Assembly (NCBI GenBank): GCA_016711205.1
Contig: JADJTM010000002.1
Span: forward strand, 620,001 to 684,000
Length of the DNA stretch: 64,000 nucleotides
Origin: Micropruina sp.
Lineage (GTDB): Bacteria; Actinomycetota; Actinomycetes; Propionibacteriales; Propionibacteriaceae
Direction of reading: 5' to 3'
The notes beneath the pieces were generated by a model that saw only the letters and a list, made by a program, of their open reading frames with translations, was not told the DNA's origin and did not search any database. This document shows, piece by piece, positions 48,175 through 56,632 of this stretch. A program made the translations under genes and the position numbers. The number at the start of each line of letters is the position of its first letter. Position 1 is the first letter of the stretch.

Positions 48175-48453
48175 ATGATGGGATTCGGCGCGATGGGCAT
48201 GGCCAGCTGGATACTCGGCGCAATTGCGCTCACCACCATCTGGGGAGGGCTGTGCTGGGTCCTCGCAGTGGTCGGCCACCGAACGGCCCAACCTCCACCC
48301 GGCCTCCCGACGGGCTTGGCCGGCGACGAGCCGCCCCTCACCGCTGGTTGGCAGCAGCCCGCCTTCGGACCGCCGCCCGTCCTTGGCCCACTCACCACTG
48401 ACCAACCGCCGCAAGGCGCCCCTGCCATTCCCTCCGGGAGCGAACTTCGATGA
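48175..48453 (+). CDS. Small membrane protein with Pro-rich tail
   Basis: The 92-residue protein has a Met/Gly-rich start (MMGFGAMGMASW), one hydrophobic helix (residues 10-33) and a Pro/Gly-rich soluble tail. AAGGAG lies 8 nt upstream of the ATG at 48175. It leads a four-gene operon and overlaps the glutaredoxin-like gene by 4 nt. Small single-helix proteins of this look often precede redox or metal-transport genes, but no function is known to me. Confidence 0.7.
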   Translation: MMGFGAMGMASWILGAIALTTIWGGLCWVLAVVGHRTAQPPPGLPTGLAGDEPPLTAGWQQPAFGPPPVLGPLTTDQPPQGAPAIPSGSELR

Positions 48454-48758
48454 GCCCCCACCCCCTGACCGCCACGACACGGATCACTCTGGTGACCGCC
48501 GCCGGCTGCCACTTCTGCGATGACGCCCACCAGGTTCTCGCCAAACTCGCCACCGATGACCCGTCGATCAAGGTCGAGCAGGTCGATGCGTGCTCCGAGG
48601 ACGGGCGCCGCCTGCTCGGCCAGCACCGGGCAGCCATGAATCCGCTCGTCCTGATCAACGGTACCTACTTCTCCGCCGGGCGTCTGCCCCGACGCAAGCT
48701 CGAAGCACTGCTCAGCACCAGGACACACACCGAGGCCACGGTGAACTCCCGTGGGTGA
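48450..48758 (+). CDS. Glutaredoxin-like thiol oxidoreductase
   Basis: The 102-residue thioredoxin-fold protein has its active site in TAAGCHFCDDAHQVL (CxxC, residues about 20-23). A second Cys is in VDACSEDG and a cis-Pro segment in MNPLVLING. It has no signal peptide. It is coupled to the small membrane protein before it and to the CcdA-like gene after it (8-nt overlap), so it may hand electrons to or from that membrane protein. Confidence 0.85.
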   Translation: MSPHPLTATTRITLVTAAGCHFCDDAHQVLAKLATDDPSIKVEQVDACSEDGRRLLGQHRAAMNPLVLINGTYFSAGRLPRRKLEALLSTRTHTEATVNSRG

Positions 48759-49674
48759 CCTGCTGACCACCGGCGGTGTCCTGGCCGCGTTCTTCGCCGG
48801 CGGAGTCGCACTATTCGCGCCCTGCTGCATTGTGTTCCTCGCCCCCAGCTACCTCGCCGGCGCCGTCAAGAACCGTCGTTGGCGCCTGCTGCCCCTCACC
48901 TTCCTGTTCGCAGCCGGGCTGGCTACCATCCTCGTCCCGATCACCGTCGGGATCAGCCTGATCGCCGCAGCCATCGCCAAGTACCACGCCGTCCTGTACT
49001 ACGCCGGCGGCGCTCTGATGCTCGTCCTGGCCGCCTTCACCGTGTCCGGACGGATGTGGAGCCTTCCCGGCCTTCTCCGAGCCCCGGACACCACCCGGGG
49101 CGACGGCGCCAGCTTCTACGCCCTCGGCGTGTTCAGCGGCATCGCGTCCAGCTGCTGCGCGCCCGTCCTGGTCGGTGTCATGACACTGTCCGCCCTGGCC
49201 GGGGACCCTCTCGGTGGAGTCTCCCTGGGCCTGGCCTACGTCTTCGGAATGGTGTTCCCGCTGTTCGTGATGGCGCTGGTCTGGGACGCCACCGGACTGC
49301 GCCACCGGCGTCTCATCGCCCGCCCCGTCCGGCTCCGCCTCGGCCGCTGGACCTTGGCCACGAACACCGTCAACCTGATCGTCGCGGCCGGCTTCACCCT
49401 CATGGGGGGCTTCATCATCTACCTGGCCAACACCGGCCAGATGACCAGCGGCCCCGACATCCAGGTCGCCACCGGACAGGCCCTCGCCGGCTGGTTCGCC
49501 CAGCTCCAAGGCTGGCTGCAACCCGTCCCCGAACCCGTCCTTGGCAGTGGTCTGCTGCTGGTGGCCGGTGCCTTGATCTGGGCCACCCTGATCGGGCGAC
49601 ACGACGATCCCGCCCCCGCATCGGAGCCGGCCGAGAACCTCTCCGACGAACCCGCCGAACACTCCTGCCACTAG
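48751..49674 (+). CDS. ccdA: CcdA/DsbD-like thiol:disulfide membrane transporter
   Basis: The 307-residue membrane protein has at least six hydrophobic segments. Cys pairs lie in the first and fourth helices (FAPCCIVFLAPSYLAG and GIASSCCAPVLVG), as in CcdA, which carries reducing power from cytosolic thioredoxin to the outside. The C-terminal tail is acidic and ends HSCH, a possible metal-binding end. It starts with GTG at 48751 inside the preceding gene. The Cys-Cys spacing is doublet, not CxxC, which is unusual but seen in actinomycete relatives. Confidence 0.85.
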   Translation: MGDLLTTGGVLAAFFAGGVALFAPCCIVFLAPSYLAGAVKNRRWRLLPLTFLFAAGLATILVPITVGISLIAAAIAKYHAVLYYAGGALMLVLAAFTVSGRMWSLPGLLRAPDTTRGDGASFYALGVFSGIASSCCAPVLVGVMTLSALAGDPLGGVSLGLAYVFGMVFPLFVMALVWDATGLRHRRLIARPVRLRLGRWTLATNTVNLIVAAGFTLMGGFIIYLANTGQMTSGPDIQVATGQALAGWFAQLQGWLQPVPEPVLGSGLLLVAGALIWATLIGRHDDPAPASEPAENLSDEPAEHSCH

Positions 49675-49688
49675 CCAGAGAGACGACC

Positions 49689-50300
49689 ATGACTACCAAC
49701 ACCCGACAGCAGCTTCATGCCCGGCAGCGCGCGGCCGCGCAGACCGACCGGCGCCGCCGCAACATCAAACGCTTGGCCTCCTGGGCTTCGGTGATCGCCG
49801 TCGTCGTAGCGATCACCGCGATGCTGGTCACCTCCCAGACCACCTCGGCCACGATCAGCACCACCGCTCCGGAGTTCACCCTGCCCACCACCAACGACAC
49901 GACGGTCACCTTGTCGAAGCTGCGCGGCAAACCCGTCCTGCTCTACTTTAACGAAGGCGCCGGCTGCGGCGCCTGCATCATGCAGATGACAGCCATCGAG
50001 AAGCAGAAGGGCGACTTCGACGCCCTCGGCGTCACCGTCCTGCCAATCGTCATGAACACCAAGGCCGACATCACCACCGACATGACCCGCTACGGTGCCA
50101 CCACCCCGTTCCTCCTCGACGACGGCAGCGTCTCCCGCGCCTACGGCACCCTCGGCAGAGGCATGCACGCCGACCTGCCCGGCCACAGCTTCGTCCTCAT
50201 CGATGCGGCCGGCGTCCAACGCTGGTACGGCGAATACCCCTCCATGTGGCTGGAACCTGCCGACCTGGTCAAGGAGATCCAGGGTCGGCTCGGGAGCTGA
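49689..50300 (+). CDS. Membrane-anchored redoxin (TlpA/peroxiredoxin-like)
   Basis: The 203-residue protein has a basic N-terminus, one signal anchor (residues 29-48) and a thioredoxin-fold domain outside the membrane. The fold starts TAPEFTLPTTNDTTVTLSKL, and the active site is GAGCGACIMQM (CxxC). It is 14 bp downstream of the CcdA-like gene and is its likely outer-face partner. The segment GHSFVLIDAAGVQRW is typical of AhpC/TSA-Redoxin domains. Confidence 0.88.
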   Translation: MTTNTRQQLHARQRAAAQTDRRRRNIKRLASWASVIAVVVAITAMLVTSQTTSATISTTAPEFTLPTTNDTTVTLSKLRGKPVLLYFNEGAGCGACIMQMTAIEKQKGDFDALGVTVLPIVMNTKADITTDMTRYGATTPFLLDDGSVSRAYGTLGRGMHADLPGHSFVLIDAAGVQRWYGEYPSMWLEPADLVKEIQGRLGS

Positions 50301-50388
50301 GCGTGCGGACGGCGGCTCGACCCGTGTGTCCACCCCGCCAAGCGATGACACAATCGACCAACGTCGGGACGAGATCGGGAAGGCGAAG

Positions 50389-51432
50389 ATGAGAGCGGCA
50401 GCAGCCAACCGCGGCGTGCAGGCCGCCCTGGTGTCCGCGGTGCTCTTCGGCGCCGGCACGCCGCTGGCGAAACTCCTGCTCGGCACGGTGAATCCGTGGC
50501 TGATGGCCGGCCTGCTGTACTGCGGTTCAGGCGTCGGGCTCCTTCTGGTACGGCTGATCCGCCGGAGCCCGCGCGTCCGACTCACCCGGCATCAGATCTG
50601 GCCGCTCGCCGGCGCCATCATCGCCGGTGGCGTCGTCGGACCGGTGCTCCTGATGATCGGGCTGTCAGCGATGCCGGCGTCCGGAGCGTCCCTGCTGCTG
50701 AACGCCGAAGCCGTGTTCACCGTCGTGCTGGCCTGGCTGGTGTTCAAGGAGAACGTCGACCGCAGAATCCTGCTAGGAATGCTCGTGATCGTCGCCGGTG
50801 CGGTGCTCCTCAGCGTCCCATCTGCGGTGGAACTGGGCAGCCCCTGGCCCGCCCTCGCGGTTGTGGGCGCCTGCCTCGCCTGGGGTCTGGACAACAACCT
50901 CACCCGCAAGGTCGCCCTGACCGACGCCACCTGGCTCGCCGCGATCAAGGGCAGCGTCGCGGGCCCGGTGAACCTGACACTCGGCCTCCTGCTCGGCGCG
51001 GCCATGCCCCCGCCCGGCCCGACTGCCGCCGCCATGTCCGTGGGGTTCTTCGCCTGCGGGGTGCGCCTCGCGCTGTTCATCGTCGGGATGCGTCACCTCG
51101 GGACCGCCCGAGCCGGCGCGTACTTCTCGATCGCGCCCTTCTTCGGAGCGCTGCTCGCACTCGCCCTCGGCGAAACGCCGACTTGGCCCCTCGTGATCGC
51201 TGGCGCCCTGATGGCCCTGGGCGTGTGGCTGCACCTCAGCGAACACCACGAGCACGCTCACCGGCACGAGCCGGTGACTCACACTCACACCCACGTCCAC
51301 GACGAGCATCACACCCACGACCACGAGCAGCCAGTCCCGACCGGTACCCGGCACAGTCACGAGCACACCCACAACGCTGTCGTCCACAGCCATCCCCATT
51401 ACCCGGACGCCCACCACCGCCACTCGCACTGA
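50389..51432 (+). CDS. DMT/EamA-family transporter with histidine-rich C-terminal tail
   Basis: The 347-residue protein has about ten hydrophobic helices with two EamA-like halves. The last 60 or so residues form an extreme His-rich tail (HTHTHVHDEHHTHDHEQP and similar, about 25 His), probably a metal-binding domain. ATG 50389 is chosen because the upstream frame is the shadow of the redoxin gene; GGCGAAG is only a weak ribosome binding site. EamA proteins export small molecules; the tail and neighbours suggest metal or metal-complex export, which is inference. Confidence 0.85.
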   Translation: MRAAAANRGVQAALVSAVLFGAGTPLAKLLLGTVNPWLMAGLLYCGSGVGLLLVRLIRRSPRVRLTRHQIWPLAGAIIAGGVVGPVLLMIGLSAMPASGASLLLNAEAVFTVVLAWLVFKENVDRRILLGMLVIVAGAVLLSVPSAVELGSPWPALAVVGACLAWGLDNNLTRKVALTDATWLAAIKGSVAGPVNLTLGLLLGAAMPPPGPTAAAMSVGFFACGVRLALFIVGMRHLGTARAGAYFSIAPFFGALLALALGETPTWPLVIAGALMALGVWLHLSEHHEHAHRHEPVTHTHTHVHDEHHTHDHEQPVPTGTRHSHEHTHNAVVHSHPHYPDAHHRHSH

Positions 51433-51449
51433 GCCACCCGCTGCCGAGA

Positions 51450-51507
51450 CATCTAGCAGCTCTAGCCCTCTTCCAATGAAGCGCACGCAATGTACCATTG
51501 CTAGATG
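51450..51507. other. Inverted repeat at the relaxase start, candidate oriT or operator
   Basis: CATCTAGCA (51450-51458) and TGCTAGATG (51499-51507) are perfect inverted copies, 40 bp apart; the right arm includes the relaxase start codon. MobF oriT regions usually contain inverted repeats next to the relaxase gene. An autoregulatory operator is the alternative. Confidence 0.45.
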
Positions 51508-54500
51508 GCCATAACAGGGATGGGGATCCTGCGGGCGGGCGGGGCCGCTGGCATGGTGCGCTATCTGGCGACGTGCGGGCATTCGCGGGCTGATGAGTAT
51601 CTGTCGGAGCACGGCCAGGCGCTGGTGACGTGGCGCGGGATCGGTGCTGATGGTCAGCTGGTGGAGCGGGAGTTGGATGCGGACCAGTTCGCCCGGTTCA
51701 TGGCTGGCTTCGATCCGGACACGGGGGAGTCGCGGTGGGCGCAGCGGGTTGATCCGGAGCATGTTGCGGTGGTCGACTTCTTGGTGAACGGGCCGAAGGA
51801 GTGGAGCATTCTGGCCGTTATCGAGCCCGACGTGCGCGCCGCTCTGTTGCGGGGGCAGGTGGATGCGGAACGGGCGGTGTTGCGGTATCTGTGGGAGAAC
51901 GGCACGGTGCAGGTGAAGCAGGCGGGCCGGGTGGTGCGGGTGCCGGTGGAGCGGATTGAGATCGCCTCGGTGCAGCACTTCTCCTCCCGGTCCGCCGATC
52001 CGCATTTCCACCGGCACATGGAGATCTCGGCCAGGGTGTGGGCGGCGGGGAAGTGGCGGGCTTTGGACTCGTTGGGGGCGAGGAATCTAAACGTGGCTGT
52101 GCAGGCGATCTTCCAGCGCGAGCAGCTGCGGGCGGTGCGGCCGGTGTTGGAAGGGCTGGGCTACCAGCTGGACGAGAACGGTCAGATCCGGCTGTTGCGG
52201 CCAGTGGTCGAGGCGATGAGCCGCCGCTCGGCGCAGCTGGAGCGGAACCTGGCCCGGATAGAGGCCGAGTGGCGCGCCCAGCATCCCGGCAAAGAACCCT
52301 CCGCCAGGCTGGCCAAGCTGTGGGATGTGCAGGCGTGGGAGCAGCAAAGGCCCTACAAGGCCGAGGCCGGGGCGCTCGACGACGAGCTGGCGGTGTGGGC
52401 AGGCCGGATCCGCGAGGTGATCGCGGAGCACCACATCACGCTGCCGGAGCCGACTTTGGTGCCGCTGGATGGCCGGGTGAGCGTCGGCCGGCTGGACCGG
52501 GACGCAGTAGCCGTGGAGATTGTGGAGGCGCAGGGCTTGAAGCGGTCGGCGTGGTCGCGGGCCGATCTGGAAGCGGCAGCGATCCTTGCCGTCGAGGGAC
52601 GCGTCACGGGTGACCCGGCCGCGGTGGATGAGGCCGCAGCCGATGTCGCCGCCCGGGCGTTGGCCTTGTCGCAGTTGCTGCCGGGGGTGGCGGAAGGGGT
52701 GCCGTCGGCGGCGGTGAAGTGGCTCACCTCGGTCGGGGTGATCGAGCGGGAGAACGAGTTGCGGGCCGGGCTGGCCGCGCTCGCCTCAGCCGACCGGCTC
52801 ACGGTGGTCGAAGGGGCCGCGGGTGCGGGGAAGACGACCAGCCTGGCCGAGCACGTCGCGTCCGCGGCGGCTGCGGGCCGGCGGGTGTTGGTCGTGGCGC
52901 CGACCGGTGCCGCGGCGAACGTGGCCGCCAGCCAGGTTGCCGGGCTGGAGGCCTCCACGATCGACCGGTTCCTGATCCGGCACGGCTGGGACCGAAACAC
53001 CGCCGGGGCTTGGGAGTGGGTTGAGCCCACCTCACCGGCCGATGTGCTGCCCGTCGGTGGCTGGCTGGTGGTGGATGAGGCGGGCATGGTCAGCCAGGAC
53101 AGCGCCCGAGCGTTGGTCAGGACCGCGATCGCGCACGGCTGGCAGGTTCGGGTGCAGGGGGACTCGTTCCAGTTCGGCGCGGTCGGGGTCGGTGGGGTGA
53201 TGGACCTCGCCAAACAGGCCGCCGATCCGGGACGGGTGTGGCTGCTGGATGACGCCAACGACGTGCACCGGTTCCGGCTCCGCACCGGCGAGAAGGACGA
53301 GGCCTATGCCGCGCACAGTGTCGCATTGCGGACCGGCGCCGATCCCGAACAGACAGCACGCACGGTGATGGAGTATGCCCAGGTGTACGGCTCCGGCGCC
53401 GAACGGGCCGCGGTGGTTGCGGGTGTTTGGGCTGGGCGTGTCCATGCCGGTACGGGGCTGGTGATCGCGGGCACGAACGATCAGGCGCAGCTGCTGAACG
53501 GGCTGATCCGCGACCAGTTGGTCGCGGCTGGGATCATCGGTGGCGGTCGGTTTGTCGCGACCGCGCCGGCGGAGGGTCGTTGGGCGTCGGAGACGATCAG
53601 TGTCGGGGATGTGGTCGCGACCCGCGTGAACGCCGCCGGCGCCGACGGCTGCCGGTACGCCAACCGGGAGCGCTGGCGCATCCGCGAGGTCGACGCGGAT
53701 GGGGGAGTGCGGCTGGTCAGCCTGGACGGCACCCGGGCGGTCCAGCTGGACGCGCGGGCGGCCCGCCAGCATGTGCAGCTGGCCTATGCGGTGACCGGCT
53801 ACGGGGCCCAAGGCTTGACCGTTGATGAGGCGATCCAGCTGGTCGATGACGGTACGGACCGTCCCGGGTTCTATGTGGGCGCCACCCGCGGCCGGTACAC
53901 CAACCAGACCGCGCTGGTCGCGGAGAACGCCGACCCCAATCTGGCCCGCCGGCAGGTCGAGGACATCCTCGGCCAGCCCGGCGCCGACACCGGCTGGCGA
54001 TCCGCCGACCTGCACGCCAAAGCCGACCGGGAACGCATGGGCGACCTGGTCGACCTGCGCAGCCGGCACGTCCCCGGGATCGAGGCCGGCCAGGTCGCTG
54101 AAGCTGCCGAGCAGATCGCTCGGGACGCCGGCTGGCCCGACGAGGTTCGCGACCCGCACCTGTTCGACCAGGCACTCGCCCACGTCGATCAGCTGCAGTG
54201 GCAGCGGGCGGCCGACGCCGACCGGCAGGAGGCCAGCCTCGAACAGCTACGCGGCAGGCTCGCCCAAGCCAGTGACGCCAACGAGCAAGTGGCGGTCCGG
54301 GTGGCCAGTGCGGCGCAGCGGGTCGGGCAGGCCGAGCAGGCCACCCGGGCTGCGCAGGAAGCCGTGCTGGCCGGCGAGCAGCGTGTCCGGCACGCGAACC
54401 CGTTCAACCGCGGCGGCCGCGAGCGTGACCTCGCTGCCGCCCGGAACAAGCTGTGGGACGCCCGACAGGCAGAGACCGGCCAGCGAGTGCGCCACGCCGA

Positions 54501-55110
54501 GCTCACCCAGACCGCCCAACGGCAACAGGAAGCCGCCCGGCAGCTCTCCCGCGAAGTCGAACTCGCCCAAGGCCAACTCGGCTGGCTGCGAGACGAGCGG
54601 CACCAGCTCACCCTCGACCTGATGCCGCTGCCCGGCGTGGAATACCAGCAGACCTACAGTCGCGCCGACCTCGAAACCCTCCGGGACGCCTGGCTCGCCG
54701 AGCCCCAGCCCCGCGAGACGCCGGACCCGGTCCAGGCGATCATCGACCTCGTCAACGACCACCGCCACCTCGCCGACCTCGCCACCCCCAGCCAGTGGCA
54801 CACCCTCGCCGACTCCGCCAGCCCCGACGACCTCGTGTCCAGCGGCGACTACGACAGGCCCCAGCTGCGAGGCATGCGCCAGCCCCTCCTCGGCTGGCTC
54901 GACCAGCAAGCCACCCGGCTCGCCAGCAACCCCAGCTGGCACGACGCCGCCGACCAACTCACCAGCCGCTGGACCACCATCAAACAGGCCGCCGAAACCC
55001 GGCACACCCAACTCAAACCCAGCCGGCCGCCCTCCGGCACGCGGACCGACCCCCGCCGAGAACCCCCGAGCCTCGGCCGATCCGGACCCGACCTCACCCC
55101 AGGCTGGTGA
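51505..55110 (+). CDS. MobF-family conjugative relaxase-helicase (TraA/TrwC-like)
   Basis: The 1201-residue protein nicks oriT and unwinds the transferred strand. The relaxase domain (1-330) has candidate nucleophile Tyr20 (GMVRYLATCG) and the HUH-type metal site HFHRHME (His167, 169, 171). The SF1 helicase follows with Walker A EGAAGAGKTTSL near 440 and VVDEAGMVS (motif II), and AYAVTGYGAQGLTVDEA near the end of the motor. The C-terminal 300 residues are helical and Gln/Arg-rich. It looks complete. No coupling protein or secretion genes follow. Confidence 0.9.
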   Translation: MAITGMGILRAGGAAGMVRYLATCGHSRADEYLSEHGQALVTWRGIGADGQLVERELDADQFARFMAGFDPDTGESRWAQRVDPEHVAVVDFLVNGPKEWSILAVIEPDVRAALLRGQVDAERAVLRYLWENGTVQVKQAGRVVRVPVERIEIASVQHFSSRSADPHFHRHMEISARVWAAGKWRALDSLGARNLNVAVQAIFQREQLRAVRPVLEGLGYQLDENGQIRLLRPVVEAMSRRSAQLERNLARIEAEWRAQHPGKEPSARLAKLWDVQAWEQQRPYKAEAGALDDELAVWAGRIREVIAEHHITLPEPTLVPLDGRVSVGRLDRDAVAVEIVEAQGLKRSAWSRADLEAAAILAVEGRVTGDPAAVDEAAADVAARALALSQLLPGVAEGVPSAAVKWLTSVGVIERENELRAGLAALASADRLTVVEGAAGAGKTTSLAEHVASAAAAGRRVLVVAPTGAAANVAASQVAGLEASTIDRFLIRHGWDRNTAGAWEWVEPTSPADVLPVGGWLVVDEAGMVSQDSARALVRTAIAHGWQVRVQGDSFQFGAVGVGGVMDLAKQAADPGRVWLLDDANDVHRFRLRTGEKDEAYAAHSVALRTGADPEQTARTVMEYAQVYGSGAERAAVVAGVWAGRVHAGTGLVIAGTNDQAQLLNGLIRDQLVAAGIIGGGRFVATAPAEGRWASETISVGDVVATRVNAAGADGCRYANRERWRIREVDADGGVRLVSLDGTRAVQLDARAARQHVQLAYAVTGYGAQGLTVDEAIQLVDDGTDRPGFYVGATRGRYTNQTALVAENADPNLARRQVEDILGQPGADTGWRSADLHAKADRERMGDLVDLRSRHVPGIEAGQVAEAAEQIARDAGWPDEVRDPHLFDQALAHVDQLQWQRAADADRQEASLEQLRGRLAQASDANEQVAVRVASAAQRVGQAEQATRAAQEAVLAGEQRVRHANPFNRGGRERDLAAARNKLWDARQAETGQRVRHAELTQTAQRQQEAARQLSREVELAQGQLGWLRDERHQLTLDLMPLPGVEYQQTYSRADLETLRDAWLAEPQPRETPDPVQAIIDLVNDHRHLADLATPSQWHTLADSASPDDLVSSGDYDRPQLRGMRQPLLGWLDQQATRLASNPSWHDAADQLTSRWTTIKQAAETRHTQLKPSRPPSGTRTDPRREPPSLGRSGPDLTPGW

Positions 55111-55259
55111 GCCCACCCGAAGGCCTTGGGTTGGATCGCACGGAGGTGCGACGGTGTCCCCGACGAGGACCGCCCATCCTCAGCCAGCAACGATCATCCT
55201 GAGTTTGAGGGGCATCATGAACCGCCCCGGCATGTCCGGAGACTCGCTGGTTTGACTCC

Positions 55260-56192
55260 TCAGCTTGCTGCTGAGGGTTGTTGTTGAGCGTAGTGGACTT
55301 GTTCGAGGACGGCGGGTGGCATGTCTCCGCAGTACTCGTTGAGGCGCCGGTGGTTGTACCAGTCGACCCATTTCGCGGTGGCGATCTCGACGGCGTTGAC
55401 GTCTCTCCAGGGCCCTTGCCGGCGGATGACTTCGGTCTTGTACAGGCCGTTGATGCTCTCGGCGAGCGCGTTGTCATACGACGATCCGACCGCGCCGACG
55501 GAGGGCTTGATGCCGGCTTCGGCTAGCCGCTCGCTGTAGGCTACGGACAGGTATTGGGCGCCGCGGTCGTTGTGGGCCACGAGCTGGTCGAACTGGTCCC
55601 AGCCGTCCTGTTCCCGGGTCCAGATCGCCTGCTCGACCGCGTCCAGGACCAGTTCGGCGGTCATGGTGGTGGCGGCCCGCCAGCCCAGGATCCGGCGGGC
55701 GTAGGCGTCAATCACGAAAGCGACGAACACCCAGCCGGCCCACGTCGAGACGTAGGTGAAGTCGGCCACCCACAACCGGTTCGGCGCCAACGGCTCGAAG
55801 TTCCGCCTCACCAGATCGTCCGGCCTGGGCCCTGCCCCGGCGATCGTGGTGCGTTTCACCTTGCCACGCACAGCTCCGGCCAGCCCGTCAGCCCGCATCA
55901 GCCGCTCAATGGTGCAGCGGGCCACCGGGATACCTTCCCGGTTGAGTGTCAGCCACACCTTGCGGGGTCCGTACACACCGAAGTTCTCTTGGTGGACCCG
56001 GCGGATGTGCCCAAGCAGCACCTGGTCACGCTCGTCGCGTTTGGAGGGCAGCTTGTCCTTCCACTCGTAGTAGGTCGACGGGGCGATCTTCACACCATGC
56101 TCGGTCAGCACGGCACAGATCGGCTCCACACCCCATCGCAGCCCGTCGGCGGGCTGATCGTCGGCGTGCTCGCGGATGAAGTCCACGATCAC
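55260..56192 (-). CDS. IS3-family transposase OrfB
   Basis: The 310-residue catalytic subunit has an rve/DDE integrase core: Asp in WVADFTYVSTW, Asp in AHNDRGAQYLS, and Glu in NALAESINGLYKTEV. HTH_21-like sequence precedes it (RRVHQENFGVYGPRKVW). It starts with GTG at 56192, overlapping the OrfA stop by 4 nt. The fused OrfAB made by programmed frameshifting in many IS3 elements is possible, but I see no clear slippery site. Confidence 0.94.
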   Translation of the reverse strand: MIVDFIREHADDQPADGLRWGVEPICAVLTEHGVKIAPSTYYEWKDKLPSKRDERDQVLLGHIRRVHQENFGVYGPRKVWLTLNREGIPVARCTIERLMRADGLAGAVRGKVKRTTIAGAGPRPDDLVRRNFEPLAPNRLWVADFTYVSTWAGWVFVAFVIDAYARRILGWRAATTMTAELVLDAVEQAIWTREQDGWDQFDQLVAHNDRGAQYLSVAYSERLAEAGIKPSVGAVGSSYDNALAESINGLYKTEVIRRQGPWRDVNAVEIATAKWVDWYNHRRLNEYCGDMPPAVLEQVHYAQQQPSAAS

Positions 56193-56512
56193 TGCCCGGG
56201 CCGGTCGAGCTCGGCCGCGAAGAAAGCCGAAGCCGCCTTCAAGATCGCGTTCGCCCGCTTCAACTCCGCGTTCTCCCGCTTGAGGCGTTTGATCTCGGCC
56301 GACTCCTCCGACGTGATTCCGGGCCGCTGACCATCATCAACCTCGCCCTGGCGGACCCACTTACGCAGCGTCTCCTGGCCGACCCCGAGCAACTCGGCCA
56401 CCTTGCCCATCGCCGCCCAGTCCGTGTCGTGATCCGGCCGGACCTCGCCATACATCCGGACCGCCCGCTCCTTCAGCTCAGCCGGATACCTCTTCGATGT
56501 GTTCCCTGACAT
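56189..56512 (-). CDS. IS3-family transposase OrfA
   Basis: The 107-residue DNA-binding subunit has an HTH (KVAELLGVGQETLRKWVRQ) and a C-terminal leucine-zipper-like coil (IKRLKRENAELKRANAILKA). I start it at 56512, where protein-like sequence begins (SGNTSKRYPAELKERAV); the longer frame runs into the terminal repeat. Confidence 0.92.
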   Translation of the reverse strand: MSGNTSKRYPAELKERAVRMYGEVRPDHDTDWAAMGKVAELLGVGQETLRKWVRQGEVDDGQRPGITSEESAEIKRLKRENAELKRANAILKAASAFFAAELDRPGQ

Positions 56513-56632
56513 GACTCCAACCTTCCCAAGGTTCGGAGCCTCCGGACACACCGGGGCGGTTCATCATCCTAATCAGTGGTGGTGTTGGGAAGATCGAGGA
56601 TTCACCTTCCCGAGCGGTCCCTGAGCCCCGCG

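Larger units (their letters stand above)
55218..56563 (-). mobile_element. IS3-family insertion sequence (1346 bp)
   Basis: Imperfect terminal inverted repeats begin TGAACCGCCCCGG at each end and extend about 28 bp (3 mismatches, ending CCGGAGACTC / CCGGAGGCTC). They enclose two overlapping transposase frames. A 3-bp TCA target duplication flanks it (55215-55217 and 56564-56566). It lies between the relaxase and DUF4143 genes and interrupts no recognisable gene. Confidence 0.93.
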
